64,000 nt of DNA from DATKJS01 sp964551995 (GTDB taxonomy: Bacteria > Acidobacteriota > Aminicenantia > Aminicenantales > Saccharicenantaceae). Under the pieces are notes generated by a model. That model did not search any database, had not been told where the DNA came from, and saw only the letters and a program-made list of their open reading frames with translations. Both the position numbers and the translations under genes were made by a program. The stretch is taken from assembly GCA_964551995.1 (NCBI GenBank), contig CAZKFD010000008.1, positions 1 through 64,000 of the forward strand, given 5' to 3'. The stretch's first letter is position 1. Each line of letters opens with the position of its first letter. Shown here one piece after another: positions 32,704-42,391 of this stretch.

Positions 32704-34227
32704 TCATTTGGGCTTGAGCAGCGGAAAGAGGATGACTTCCCGTATGGACCTCCGGTTGGCCAGGATCATCGTCAGGCGGTCGATGCCGATTCCCTCTCCG
32801 CCGGTGGGCGGAAGTCCGTACTCGAGGGCCTCCACATATTCCATGTCCGGCGGGTGCGACTCCTCGTCCCCCTTCTTTCTCTCTTCGGCCTGCTCCGCGA
32901 AGCGGGCCCGCTGCTCGGCCGGGTCGGTGAGCTCGGAGAAGGCGTTGGCGATCTCCATGCCCGCCACAAGCAGCTCGAACCTTTCGGCCTCCTCGGGATT
33001 GTCCCGGGACACCTTGGCCAGCGGCGAGATTTCCCGGGGCGGGTTCGTGATGAACGTCGGCTGGACGATATGGTCCTTGACAAACTTGTCGAAGATGACG
33101 TCCAGGGCCTTGCCGTACGTCAGGGGTTTCTTTTCCGGCGCCAAGCCCGCCGCGAAATCCAGGAGGCCGTTCCGGTCGTCGAAGCGTGCCGGGGACAGCC
33201 CGCTGTAGTGCTGGCAGGCTTCCAGGAACTTCAGCCTCCGGTACGGCCGCTTGAAAGAGATGGTGTGATCGCCGTAAGCGATGTCCTCCCGGCCGAGGAG
33301 CTCGGCGGCCATCCCCGTCAGGAGCTCCTCCGTAAGCTCCATCATGTCGTAATAGTCCCGGTAAGCTTCGTAAAACTCCAGCATCGTGAATTCCGGGTTG
33401 TGCTGGGCGTCGAGGCCCTCGTTCCGAAAGTTCCGGTTGATCTCATAGACCTTGTCGAGACCGCCGACGACGAGCCGCTTCAGAAACAGCTCGGGCGCGA
33501 TCCGCAGGTAGAGATCGACTCCGAGGGCGTTGTGGGACGTCTTGAACGGACGGGCCAGGGCGCCGCCGGGGATCATCTGCATCATCGGCGTCTCGACCTC
33601 GATGAAGCCCCGGCTGTCGAAGAACCTGCGGAGATAGGCGATGATGGCGCTGCGCAGCCGGAAGACCTCGCCGACCTCGGGGTTCATGATGAGGTCGAGG
33701 TAGCGCTGCCGGTAGCGGATCTCGATATCCTGGAGGCCGTGCCACTTCTCAGGCAGCGGATGGAGCGCCTTGGCCAGGAACATGAAGGATTCGCAGAGGA
33801 CGGTCAACTCGCCCGTCCGCGTCTTGAACAGCGTCCCCCGGACGGAGAGGACGTCGCCGATGTCAAGGAGAGAAAAGAGCTCATAGGCCTTCGTCCCCGC
33901 CAGGTCTTCCCGGATGTAGACCTGGAGCCGGGCCCGGCCGTCGGAAATGTGGAAAAACGTGGCCCGGCCCATCTTCCGGATCGACAGGATTCGCCCTGGG
34001 ACCTCGATCGCCCTCCGGCCCGCCTCGAGCTCCTCCCTGCCGAGAGCAGCGAAGGCGGCGACGATCTCGTGGACGGAATGGGTCGGCGAGACCTTGTAGG
34101 GGAAGAGCGGCACGCCGGCCTCGCCGAGGCGGCGGAGTTTCTCGCGGCGGGCGAGGTCCTGGTCTGTATCCCTCTCTTCGGGCGGCGGATTCTGCCTTTT
34201 GTCCCCTATGTCCTCGTTCTTACTCAT
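32704..34227 (-). CDS. lysS: Lysyl-tRNA synthetase, class II
   Basis: 507 residues. OB-fold anticodon-binding domain (VPGRILSIRKMGRATFFHI) then the class II core with motif 2 (YEINRNFRNEGLDAQHNPEF) and motif 3 (GGEGIGIDRLTMIL). Length matches bacterial LysS. The start at 34227 overlaps the nusB stop by 4 nt. Part of the GNAT-ribH-nusB-lysS-lolC-lolD run. Confidence 0.96.
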   Translation of the reverse strand: MSKNEDIGDKRQNPPPEERDTDQDLARREKLRRLGEAGVPLFPYKVSPTHSVHEIVAAFAALGREELEAGRRAIEVPGRILSIRKMGRATFFHISDGRARLQVYIREDLAGTKAYELFSLLDIGDVLSVRGTLFKTRTGELTVLCESFMFLAKALHPLPEKWHGLQDIEIRYRQRYLDLIMNPEVGEVFRLRSAIIAYLRRFFDSRGFIEVETPMMQMIPGGALARPFKTSHNALGVDLYLRIAPELFLKRLVVGGLDKVYEINRNFRNEGLDAQHNPEFTMLEFYEAYRDYYDMMELTEELLTGMAAELLGREDIAYGDHTISFKRPYRRLKFLEACQHYSGLSPARFDDRNGLLDFAAGLAPEKKPLTYGKALDVIFDKFVKDHIVQPTFITNPPREISPLAKVSRDNPEEAERFELLVAGMEIANAFSELTDPAEQRARFAEQAEERKKGDEESHPPDMEYVEALEYGLPPTGGEGIGIDRLTMILANRRSIREVILFPLLKPK

Positions 34228-34667
34228 GTCTCCCTGCCTGATTCTGCGGGCGTTACGGGGCCGGCCTTGAGCCGCTTCCGGACGGCATCGAGGACCCCGT
34301 TGACGAACATCGCGGAATCCTGTCCGCTGTACCGCTTGGCGATCTCGATGGCCTCGTCGATGACGATGGCCGGGACGAGCGACGGTTCGTAGAGAAGCTC
34401 GCACACGGCGATCCTCAGGATGTTCCGGTCGACGGTGCCCATCCGCGCCAGGCGCCAGTTCTTCGACACGGCCTGGATGGTCCGGTCGATTTCCTCGCGA
34501 CGGGCCAGGATCCTTTCGACGAGCCAGTCCCCGTACTCCCTGACGTCGGCCGTCGTCCTCTGGCCGTCCCAGTACCGCCGGACGAGCGCCGCCGCGTCGG
34601 CCGGGTTGAACTCCAGCTGGAAGAGGATCTGGAGGGCGCACTCCCGGGCTTTCCGTCTTTTCCCCAT
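34224..34667 (-). CDS. nusB: Transcription antitermination protein NusB
   Basis: 147 residues, all-helical, with the family pattern ARECALQILFQLEFN at the start and VPAIVIDEAIEIAKRYSGQDSAMFVNGVLDAV near the end. Binds boxA RNA with NusE in rRNA antitermination. It follows ribH by 21 nt, a classic ribH-nusB pairing, and overlaps lysS. Confidence 0.95.
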   Translation of the reverse strand: MGKRRKARECALQILFQLEFNPADAAALVRRYWDGQRTTADVREYGDWLVERILARREEIDRTIQAVSKNWRLARMGTVDRNILRIAVCELLYEPSLVPAIVIDEAIEIAKRYSGQDSAMFVNGVLDAVRKRLKAGPVTPAESGRET

Positions 34668-34688
34668 CGCGGGCTCTTCAGGATCCGG

Positions 34689-35159
34689 TCAGCGGAGCCC
34701 CGCCTCCTTGATCACGTTCAGGGTCTCGACCAGGGAAAAGGCGGCGTCGGCCCCCTTGTTTCCGGCCTTGGTCCCGGCCCGCTCGATGCCCTGCTCTACC
34801 GTGTCGACGGTCAGGATGCCGAAGGCGACGGGGACGCCGTCATCCATTGCGATCTGGGCCAGGCCCTTGGTCACTTCGGCGCTCAGGACGTCGAAGTGCG
34901 GCGTGTCGCCCCGGATGAGAGCGCCGATACAGAGGATCCCGTCGGCCGACTTGGACTTCGCGATCTTCTTGGTCACGAGCGGGACCTCGAACGATCCCGG
35001 AACTTTATAAACCGTCAGGTCGGCATCCTGGGCCCCCATCTTTTGCAGGGCCTCCAGGGCGCCTTCGAGTAGCCGGTCCGAGAGGAAGCTGTTGAACCGG
35101 CTGACCACGATGCCGATTTTGAACCCCTTGGCCTGCAGCTTTCCTTGATAGGTTTTCAT
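34689..35159 (-). CDS. ribH: 6,7-dimethyl-8-ribityllumazine synthase
   Basis: 156 residues. GIVVSRFNSFLSDRLLEGAL, KVPGSFEVPLV, GALIRGDTPHFDVLSAEV (catalytic His in PHFD) and GILTVDTVEQGIERAG are all family signatures. Penultimate step of riboflavin synthesis. The ATG at 35159 is chosen with GAGGAG 9 nt upstream over a GTG nine bases earlier. It starts 14 nt after the GNAT gene. Confidence 0.96.
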   Translation of the reverse strand: MKTYQGKLQAKGFKIGIVVSRFNSFLSDRLLEGALEALQKMGAQDADLTVYKVPGSFEVPLVTKKIAKSKSADGILCIGALIRGDTPHFDVLSAEVTKGLAQIAMDDGVPVAFGILTVDTVEQGIERAGTKAGNKGADAAFSLVETLNVIKEAGLR

Positions 35160-35173
35160 CGCCGTCACGCTCC

Positions 35174-36298
35174 TCAGGATGTGATTTTCTTTTCGAGAAT
35201 CCGGTATTTCTTATAGAGCTTCGCACCGATCGAATCCGCGAAGCGGTTGATGGCCTCGTTGTCCTCGAGCTGCCAGGAGAGCTCGCACCATTCGTAGCCC
35301 TTGGCGACGATCGCCTTCTCGAACTCGTCATAGAGGAGATAGGCCAGGCCCGTATGCATGAACTCGGGCACGACGCCGAAGACCAGGGCCCGGCAGCTCT
35401 TGATCTTGCGCCGGCCGAAGAGGTACTTGAAGAGGCCGAACGGAAGCAGCCGGCCGTTCATCCTGATCAGGACTTCGTTGAGGTTCGGAAAGCCGAAGGC
35501 GAAGCCCACGGGCCGGCCCTTGTGCTCGGCGAAAATGACGATATCCAGGTCGGCGAACCAGGCCAGGTTCTTGGCCATGTGGTCCATCTCTTTTTCGGTC
35601 CAGGGAACGAAGCCCCAGTTGTTCTGCCAGCTGCTGTTGTAGATCGAGGCGATCTTCCGCGCGTCGTCGGGGATGGACGAGCGGGTCACCTTGCGGAACG
35701 TGAACTGGCCTGAGCTCCGGAACCGCTCGAGGAAGCCCTCCGTCTTCTCGGAGAGGTGCCGCGTCCGGTCCTTGCGGAAGGCGTAGAGGTCCTTGGCCTT
35801 GGCCAGGCCGCACTTCTCCATGAGCTCGATGTAAAACGGCGGCGTATAGGGCATCATGACGACCGGCGGTGCGTCGAACCCTTCGAGCAGGAACGCGCAC
35901 TCGTCGTTCATTGACAGGTTCATCGGCCCGCGGAGCGCGTCCCTGCCCCGCTCCCGGGCCCAGGAGGAGGCGGCGTCGACAAGGGTCCGGGCGACGTCGA
36001 CGTTGTTCACGCTTTCGTAGAGCCCGAAAAAGGCCGTCTTGTCCTTGTGTCGTTCGTTGTGGTTCCGGTCGACGATAGCGGCGATGCGGCCGACGGTCTC
36101 GCCTCCCTGCCGGGCTAGGAAGTAATCGGCCTCGGCGTGTGCGAAAAAGGGATGCGACCGGCGGTTGAGCTTGTCCTTCATGTCGACGATCAGGGGAGGG
36201 ACCCAGCAGGGGTTCCCGGCGTAGACCTTCCAAGGAAAACGAATAAACTCCGCGAGGTCCCGCCTTTTCTGAACTTTGACGATATCGATGGGACTCAC
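35174..36298 (-). CDS. GNAT-superfamily protein, YghO-like; candidate ceramide synthase
   Basis: 374 residues from a GTG preceded by a perfect AAGGAGG (36298). The N-terminal FIRFPWKVYAGNPCWVPPLIVDMK, the middle GPMNLSMNDECAFLLEGFD and MMPYTPPFYIELMEKCG, and a C-terminal GNAT-like FADLDIVIFAEHKGRPVGFAFG and GVVPEFMHTGLAYLLYDEFE define the uncharacterised family that includes E. coli YghO. Bacterial ceramide synthases also belong to the GNAT superfamily, and an SPT-like gene lies at 51 kb, so an N-acylation role in sphingolipid synthesis is possible but unproven. First gene of the ribH-nusB-lysS run. Confidence 0.75.
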   Translation of the reverse strand: MSPIDIVKVQKRRDLAEFIRFPWKVYAGNPCWVPPLIVDMKDKLNRRSHPFFAHAEADYFLARQGGETVGRIAAIVDRNHNERHKDKTAFFGLYESVNNVDVARTLVDAASSWARERGRDALRGPMNLSMNDECAFLLEGFDAPPVVMMPYTPPFYIELMEKCGLAKAKDLYAFRKDRTRHLSEKTEGFLERFRSSGQFTFRKVTRSSIPDDARKIASIYNSSWQNNWGFVPWTEKEMDHMAKNLAWFADLDIVIFAEHKGRPVGFAFGFPNLNEVLIRMNGRLLPFGLFKYLFGRRKIKSCRALVFGVVPEFMHTGLAYLLYDEFEKAIVAKGYEWCELSWQLEDNEAINRFADSIGAKLYKKYRILEKKITS

Positions 36299-36390
36299 GG
36301 TACCTCCTTCCCGGTCCGGATGGCTCATATTTTAACAAATGTCGGGAGGTTTTGCATTAAAAACAAGAGACCCCGGCCGGGGCCGCGGGC

Positions 36391-36419
36391 TTGAGGGAGA
36401 AAGGCTTTTATGGTAACGT
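36391..36419 (+). promoter_or_regulatory. Promoter of the Lon-like protease gene
   Basis: TTGAGG (36391-36396), 17 nt spacer, extended TGG-TAACGT (TAACGT 36414-36419). The leader is about 40 nt and ends in GGAGG before the ATG. Confidence 0.4.
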
Positions 36420-36465
36420 GGAGCCTGAGCCGCAAGACTCCGAAAGCGCCATGGAGGAACGGCCG

Positions 36466-38901
36466 ATGAAAGCCAAGACCCGATTCGAGGAATTGACACC
36501 CGACAGGCTGCGTTGGAGCTGCTGTCTGGCCGACATCCCGTTCGACTCGAGCGACCACGCCCCTCCCTGCGAGGACATCATCGGCCAGGAGCGGGCCCTC
36601 AAGGCCATTCAGACGGGCCTGGACATCAAGAGCTTCGGCTACAACATCTTCATTACGGGGATGGTCGGGACGGGCCGGACGACGACGATCAAGCAGCTGC
36701 TGGAGCAGCTCGAACGCGGGGAAAAGACGCCCGACGACGTCCTCTACGTCAACAACTTCAAGTATCCCGACGAGCCGGTCCTCATCATGCTCCCGGCGGG
36801 CCAGGGCAAGCTCTTCAGCGAAGTCATGGGAAAGCTCATCGACACGCTCTGGACGAGCATCCCGAACCTCCTCAAGAGCCCCTATTACACGGAGAGACGC
36901 GACGCCATCGTCGAGTCCCAGCAGAAAAAGCAGCGGGACCTCCTCCAGCGTTTCGAGGAGGAGGTGTCCGAAGAGGGCTTTTCCGTGATCCAGGTCCAGA
37001 TGGGCCTGTTCACCCGGCCGGACCTCATCCCGGTCATCGACGGCCAGCCGGTCCCGTTCAACAAGCTCGAGAGCCAAGTCAAGGAAAAGAAGATCCCCAA
37101 GGAGACGCTGGACAAGCTGAAAGCCAAGTATGAGGAGCTGAGCGCCGAGCTCGAGGCCCTTTTCGAAAAACTCAAGGAGATCGACGAAGAGACGAGGTCC
37201 CTCCTCAAGGGCTGGGACGATGAGGCCATCTCCCCCATCATCCGAGGGGGCATCACCGATATCCGGTCGCGCTTCCCCTCATCCGAAATCGATGCCTACC
37301 TGGGAGAGGTCGAGGAAAACCTTCTCAGGACGATCGACTTCTTCAAGAACCAGAAAAAGGACGATACGGACAAAAGCCAGCCCGAAGACCTCCGCGAGTA
37401 CCGGGTCAACCTCCTCGTGGACAATTCCGACCAGAAGGGCGCGCCGGTCATCATGGAGACCAACCCGACGTACATGAACCTCTTCGGGTCCATCGAGATC
37501 TCCTACTCCCGGACGGGCATGGGCCAGACGGACTTCACGATGATCAAGGCGGGCTCGTTTCTCAAGGCCAACGGTGGTTACCTCGTCGTCAACGCCCTGG
37601 ATGCCCTGTCCGAGCCGGGGGTCTGGACGACGCTCAAGAGGACCCTTCGCAACCAGACCTTCGAAATCCAGAACTACCTCTCGATGTTCTTGTTCTCCAG
37701 CTCGCGCATCAAACCCCAGCCCGTCAAGATCAACGTCAAGGTCGTGATGATCGGCGATTCTTACATCTACAACCTCCTCTTTTTCCTGGACGAGGATTTC
37801 AAGAAGATCTTCAAAATCAAGGCCGAGTTCGATTCGGAGATGGTGAAGGATGCGGAGGCCATCAGAGACTACGTCACCTTCATCAAGAAGATCTGCGTCG
37901 ACGACGGGCTGCTCCCCTTCGACAAGGACGGCATCTCGGCCCTGATCGAATACGCCACCCGGATCGCGGGGCGGCAGCGGAAGCTCTCGACCCGGTTCCA
38001 CATCATCGCCGACGTCATCCGCGAGTCGAGCTACTGGGCACGAAAGAAAGACCGCAAGTCCGTCGGCCGGGAGAACGTGGAAACGGCCGTCCGTGAACGG
38101 TTCGAACGGGTCAGCCTGATCGAAGACAAGATCCAGGAAATGATCGAGGAAGGGACGATCATGATCGACACCGAGGGGGCCGTCGTCGGTCAGGTCAACG
38201 GCCTCTCGGTTTACGACATGGGACAATTCATGTTCGGCAAGCCGACGCGGATCACGGCCCGGACCGCCGTCGGGAGGGCCGGCGTCATCAACATCGAGCG
38301 CGAGGCCGACCTCAGCGGCCCGACCCACAACAAAGGCGTCCTGATTCTCGGCGGCTACCTGCGTGGAAAGTACGCTGCCCGGAAACCCTTCGCCCTGTCG
38401 GCCTCGATCGCCTTCGAGCAATCCTACGGCGGCATCGACGGCGACAGCGCCTCGTCGACCGAGGTCTACGCCATCCTGTCCAGCCTGTCCGGACTTCCTC
38501 TGCGCCAAGACATCGCCGTCACCGGGTCGCTCAACCAGAAGGGGGAGATCCAGCCCATCGGCGGGGTCAACGAGAAGATCGAGGGCTTCTTCGACGTCTG
38601 CCGGGCCAAGGGCCTGAGCGGGACGCAGGGCGTCATCATCCCGCAGCAGAACGCGCAGAATCTCATGCTCCGGGATGATGTGGTGGCGGCCGTCTCGGAG
38701 GGAAAGTTCCACATCTACCCCATCAAGACGATCGACGAGGGCATCGAGATCCTGACGGGTGTCGAAGCCGGCCAGCCGCGGGAAGACGGAACGTTCGAGG
38801 ACGGGACGGTGCATAGCCTCGTTGACCGGGATCTCCAGAGGCTGGCTCGCGACTGGAAGGCCTTCTCCGGGGACGGCGGCAAGGGACGAGAGGAAAGCTG
38901 A
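36466..38901 (+). CDS. Lon-family ATP-dependent protease (AAA_32/LonB-like)
   Basis: 811 residues. N-terminal AAA domain with a modified Walker A GMVGTGRTTT (about 65-74; Arg where Lys is usual, common in this subfamily), a coiled-coil (about 210-260, KEKKIPKETLDKLKAKYEEL), Walker B-like SFLKANGGYLVVNAL, and a C-terminal Lon protease domain. The Ser-Lys dyad is Ser661 (DGDSASS) and Lys704 (NEKIEGF), 43 residues apart as in Lon. It lacks the LAN substrate domain. The ATG at 36466 has GGAGG 9 nt upstream. Likely cytosolic protein quality control. Confidence 0.9.
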   Translation: MKAKTRFEELTPDRLRWSCCLADIPFDSSDHAPPCEDIIGQERALKAIQTGLDIKSFGYNIFITGMVGTGRTTTIKQLLEQLERGEKTPDDVLYVNNFKYPDEPVLIMLPAGQGKLFSEVMGKLIDTLWTSIPNLLKSPYYTERRDAIVESQQKKQRDLLQRFEEEVSEEGFSVIQVQMGLFTRPDLIPVIDGQPVPFNKLESQVKEKKIPKETLDKLKAKYEELSAELEALFEKLKEIDEETRSLLKGWDDEAISPIIRGGITDIRSRFPSSEIDAYLGEVEENLLRTIDFFKNQKKDDTDKSQPEDLREYRVNLLVDNSDQKGAPVIMETNPTYMNLFGSIEISYSRTGMGQTDFTMIKAGSFLKANGGYLVVNALDALSEPGVWTTLKRTLRNQTFEIQNYLSMFLFSSSRIKPQPVKINVKVVMIGDSYIYNLLFFLDEDFKKIFKIKAEFDSEMVKDAEAIRDYVTFIKKICVDDGLLPFDKDGISALIEYATRIAGRQRKLSTRFHIIADVIRESSYWARKKDRKSVGRENVETAVRERFERVSLIEDKIQEMIEEGTIMIDTEGAVVGQVNGLSVYDMGQFMFGKPTRITARTAVGRAGVINIEREADLSGPTHNKGVLILGGYLRGKYAARKPFALSASIAFEQSYGGIDGDSASSTEVYAILSSLSGLPLRQDIAVTGSLNQKGEIQPIGGVNEKIEGFFDVCRAKGLSGTQGVIIPQQNAQNLMLRDDVVAAVSEGKFHIYPIKTIDEGIEILTGVEAGQPREDGTFEDGTVHSLVDRDLQRLARDWKAFSGDGGKGREES

Positions 38902-38908
38902 TCGCGCC

Positions 38909-39652
38909 TCAGGCGCGCGGGGCCCCCGGGGCCGCCCTCCGCAGGGTCTCGATTTCCTTTTTTTTCAGCGGCCTCCAGTGACCCGGCCGGAGCCCGTCGA
39001 GTGTCAGACCCGCGAACGCGACGCGGACCAGCCGGGACACGGGGCAACCCAGCAGATCAAACATTTTCCGGATTTCTCTTTTCCGGCCCTCGCGGATCTC
39101 GACCCGAAGGACCGTCCGGCGGGCCCGCCGCGAGAGGACGCGCACCCCGGCCGGGGCGGTCTTCCGGCCCTCGAGGAATATGCCCTGCCGCAGCTTCTCC
39201 AGGTCCTCCTCTGGCGGCGTCCCTTCGACGACAACCTCGTACGCCTTAACGACCCCGTACCGCGGATGCGCGAGCCGCGCGGCCATGTCCCCGTCGTTCG
39301 TGAGGAGCAGGACCCCCTCGCTCTCCGCGTCCAGGCGGCCGACGGGATAAACACGGGGGCCGCCCCTGGGCAGGAGATCCATCACCGTCGGCTTCCCGAA
39401 GGGGTCCCTGACCGTCACGACGCGGCCACGCGGCTTGTTCAAGAGAATGTAAACCGGCCGCTCGTCGCCGGCCATGACGGGCCGGCCTCGGACTTCGACC
39501 CTGTCGCGGCCGGAGTCGACCTTCAACCCGAGCTCGGTGACCGTCCGGCCGTTGACTCTGACCCTGCCTTCCGCGACGAGGCGGTCCGCTTCGCGCCGCG
39601 AGCACACGCCGGCGTGGGCCAGGAACTTGTTCACGCGGACCAGCATGCGCAT
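38909..39652 (-). CDS. rRNA pseudouridine synthase, RluB/RsuA family
   Basis: S4 RNA-binding domain (VNKFLAHAGVCSRREADRLVAEGRVRVNG) followed by the synthase domain with the catalytic Asp in GRLDAESEGVLLLTNDG and GRKREIRKM. 247 residues from the ATG at 39652; an ATG at 39715 adds a basic Gly-rich leader but has no ribosome site. RluB-type enzymes modify 23S rRNA. It is convergent with the Lon-like gene; a small stem (38903-38917) covers both stops. Confidence 0.92.
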   Translation of the reverse strand: MRMLVRVNKFLAHAGVCSRREADRLVAEGRVRVNGRTVTELGLKVDSGRDRVEVRGRPVMAGDERPVYILLNKPRGRVVTVRDPFGKPTVMDLLPRGGPRVYPVGRLDAESEGVLLLTNDGDMAARLAHPRYGVVKAYEVVVEGTPPEEDLEKLRQGIFLEGRKTAPAGVRVLSRRARRTVLRVEIREGRKREIRKMFDLLGCPVSRLVRVAFAGLTLDGLRPGHWRPLKKKEIETLRRAAPGAPRA

Positions 39653-39822
39653 CCCGCCGGCGAGCCCCCCTCCGCGGCCGAGCCCGCCCGGAACGGCCTT
39701 TTTTCCAGGGGCCATTATCCGGCCCGGCCGGGGCGTTGTCAAGGCGGGCCGGTCGGGGTCTTCCGGGTCCGAACCTTTTCTTCCGGCTTCCGTATAAATC
39801 CTATAGAATAGAGAGTCGGATT

Positions 39823-41058
39823 ATGGCCAAAATTCAGGTCGGCGAATCCCTTTCGATGGCCTGGCTGTCGCTCAGGTCCAACAAGCTGCGGACCTTCCTG
39901 ACCCTCCTCGGCATCATCATCGGCGTCCTGACGGTGATCGCCGTCGTCTCGATCATCCAGGGGCTGAACAACTACGTCTACTCGAAGATGTCCTTTTACG
40001 GGGCCAACGACTTCTCCGTCCAGAAGTTCTCGATGATCGGCACGTCCCTCAAGGAATTCCGGGAGCAGATGAAGCGTAAGGACCTGACCATGACGGAGGT
40101 CCAGCTGCTCCGCGACCGGTGCCGGTCCTGCGAGCTCGTCGGGGCCACGACGAGCACCGAGCAGACGGTCAAGTTCGGCAACCAGTCCATCAAGAACACG
40201 GAGATCCGGGGCGTCACGTACAACAGCCACCTCATCGGCTCGACCCTCGAGCTCGAGAGCGGCCGCCACATTCAGCGCCAGGACGAGACCAACTCCCGGT
40301 ACGTCTGCATCATCGGAGCGGATGTCGTGGAGAAGCTCTTTCCCGGCCACGACCCCCTCGGCCGGTGGCTCAAGGTCGCGAGCCGCGACTTCCTGATCAT
40401 CGGCACGGGCAAGAAGATCGGCAAGCTCCTGGGCTTCAGCCAGGACAACTACGTCCGGATCCCCATCACGACCTTCATGAAGGTCTACGGGTCGAGGCGC
40501 TCGGTCAGCATCGACATCCACACCGGCTCCCAGGCCCAGATGCTCCAGGCGGAGGAGGAGGTCCGGACGATCCTCCGGTCCTGGCGGAAGAGGTCGTACA
40601 ACGAGCCGGACGACTTTTCCTTCGCCACGTCCGAGACGTTCATCCAGTTCTACAAGACGGCCACGTCCGGCATCTACTTCGCTATGATCGCCATCGCCTC
40701 CATCGCCCTCATCGTCGGCGGCATCGTGATCATGAACATCATGTTCGTCTCGGTCTCGGAGAGGACCAAGGAGATCGGTATCCGCATGGCCGTCGGGGCC
40801 CGCCGGCGGGACATCCTGTTCCAGTTCCTCATCGAGTCGTCCGTGATCTCGGCGATCGGCGGGATCGTCGGCATCCTCCTCGGCTTCACGGTGGCGAAGA
40901 TCGTGTCGGCGACGACGTCCATGCCTTCGAGCGTCGAGCCCGCGTCCATCGCCCTGGCGGTCCTCATGTCCTGGACCCTGGGACTGTTCTTCGGCATCTA
41001 CCCCGCCAACCGGGCGGCCAAGCTCGATCCCGTCGAGGCCCTGAGGGCCGAACAATGA
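39823..41058 (+). CDS. MacB-type ABC transporter permease (first of pair)
   Basis: 411 residues. One N-terminal helix (LRTFLTLLGIIIGVLTVIAVVSII), a large periplasmic MacB domain (about 50-280) and three C-terminal helices with the FtsX fold (MNIMFVSVSERTKEIGIRMAVGAR). It ends in the coupling motif AANRAAKLDPVEALR-like segment. The stop overlaps the next permease by ATGA. No ATPase gene is next to the pair; one must be supplied from elsewhere. Tripartite efflux or lipid/lipoprotein transport is possible. Confidence 0.88.
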   Translation: MAKIQVGESLSMAWLSLRSNKLRTFLTLLGIIIGVLTVIAVVSIIQGLNNYVYSKMSFYGANDFSVQKFSMIGTSLKEFREQMKRKDLTMTEVQLLRDRCRSCELVGATTSTEQTVKFGNQSIKNTEIRGVTYNSHLIGSTLELESGRHIQRQDETNSRYVCIIGADVVEKLFPGHDPLGRWLKVASRDFLIIGTGKKIGKLLGFSQDNYVRIPITTFMKVYGSRRSVSIDIHTGSQAQMLQAEEEVRTILRSWRKRSYNEPDDFSFATSETFIQFYKTATSGIYFAMIAIASIALIVGGIVIMNIMFVSVSERTKEIGIRMAVGARRRDILFQFLIESSVISAIGGIVGILLGFTVAKIVSATTSMPSSVEPASIALAVLMSWTLGLFFGIYPANRAAKLDPVEALRAEQ

Positions 41059-42299
41059 GACTCCAGATATTCCGCGAGATTTTCCGCATGGCCGTCGACT
41101 CCCTCCGGACCCATAAGCTCCGCTCGTTCCTGACTGTCCTGGGGATCATCATCGGCGTCATGACGGTCATCGGCATGGTCTCGGTCATCCAGGGGCTCAA
41201 CAGGTCCTTCATGAAGGAGCTCCAGTCGGTCGGCTCGGACATCATCATGGTCATGAAATACGAGCCGGCCCAGATGGGGCGCATGAGCGAAGAGCTGCGG
41301 ACGCGGAAGGACCTCACCCCCGACGACGCCAAGGCCATCGAGAAGGAGGCCACGCTGGTCAAGGCGGTCGCCATCAGCGTCAGCGTCAGCGTGTTCGAGC
41401 CCGTCGAGATCAAGTTCATGAACAACAAGGTCGACAACGCCATGGTCGTCGGCATGAACGAGAAATGGCCGATCGTGATGTCCCTGTACCTGCCGAAGAT
41501 GGGGCGCTTCATCACCGAGTCCGAAGTCAAGCACAGCTCCCGCATCTGTGTTCTCGGCTCCGAGCTCGCCGACAGCCTGTTCCCGAACCTCAACCCCATC
41601 GGCAAGGACATCCGCGTCGGAGGCGAGGTCTTCACGGTCGTCGGCGTCCTCAACAAGCGCGGCCAGATGTTCGGCCAGAGCCGCGACAACTTCGTCGGCC
41701 TACCCCTAACGACACTGATGAAATATTTCGCCTACGAGAAGGACCAGCTCGAGATCATCGCCGTCCCCAAGACGCCCGGCACCCTCGACGAGACGATCCA
41801 GCAGATCAGCAATGTTCTGCGCGTCCGCCGCAAGGTCCCGTACGGGAAGCCGAACGATTTCGCGATCATGACGACCGATACCCTCGTCAGCCTCTACAAC
41901 TCCATCACGGGCGCGGCCTTCCTGGTCATGATCGTGATCTCCTCGATCGGCCTCCTCGTCGGCGGGATCGGCGTCATGAACATCATGCTTGTCTCGGTCA
42001 AAGAGCGGACGCGCGAAATCGGCATCCGGAAGGCCATCGGGGCCCGCTCGAGCGACATTCTGAAGCAGTTCCTGATCGAGGCCATCGTGCTGACGGGCCT
42101 GGGGGGGATGGTCGGCGTCGTCTTCGGGTTCGGCATCGCGCTCATCGTCCGGGCCGCGACGCCTCTACCGGCCTCCGTATCCCTCTGGACCGTCTCCGTC
42201 GGCTTTTTCGTGTCGGTCGGGATCGGGCTCTTTTTCGGCGTCTTCCCGGCGCAGAAAGCGGCGAGAATGGATCCGATCGTCTCCCTCCGCTACGAATGA
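41055..42299 (+). CDS. MacB-type ABC transporter permease (second of pair)
   Basis: 414 residues, same architecture as the preceding gene: helix KLRSFLTVLGIIIGVMTVIG, MacB periplasmic domain, and three C-terminal helices with MNIMLVSVKERTREIGIRKAIGAR. Translationally coupled by the ATGA overlap, so the two proteins probably form a heterodimeric membrane core. The cognate ATPase and membrane fusion protein are absent from the window. Confidence 0.9.
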   Translation: MRLQIFREIFRMAVDSLRTHKLRSFLTVLGIIIGVMTVIGMVSVIQGLNRSFMKELQSVGSDIIMVMKYEPAQMGRMSEELRTRKDLTPDDAKAIEKEATLVKAVAISVSVSVFEPVEIKFMNNKVDNAMVVGMNEKWPIVMSLYLPKMGRFITESEVKHSSRICVLGSELADSLFPNLNPIGKDIRVGGEVFTVVGVLNKRGQMFGQSRDNFVGLPLTTLMKYFAYEKDQLEIIAVPKTPGTLDETIQQISNVLRVRRKVPYGKPNDFAIMTTDTLVSLYNSITGAAFLVMIVISSIGLLVGGIGVMNIMLVSVKERTREIGIRKAIGARSSDILKQFLIEAIVLTGLGGMVGVVFGFGIALIVRAATPLPASVSLWTVSVGFFVSVGIGLFFGVFPAQKAARMDPIVSLRYE

Positions 42300-42306
42300 C
42301 GGGTCC

Positions 42307-42332
42307 GGCCGCCCGCTGCCGCTCGGGCGGCC
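42307..42332. terminator. Bidirectional hairpin between convergent genes
   Basis: A perfect 9-bp stem GGCCGCCCG/CGGGCGGCC with an 8-nt loop, 8 nt after the permease stop. There is no clear T-run, but position and strength suit a terminator for both strands. Confidence 0.5.
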
Positions 42333-42391
42333 CTGCCGCGGGGCGAGGCCCGGATCCTCTTCGGTATTCGAGCTTCCAACGACGATGTTCC

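Noticed and set aside
37279..38814. Minus-strand frame of 511 codons
   Set aside because: Antisense to the Lon-like protease with its Ser-Lys dyad; no own signature.
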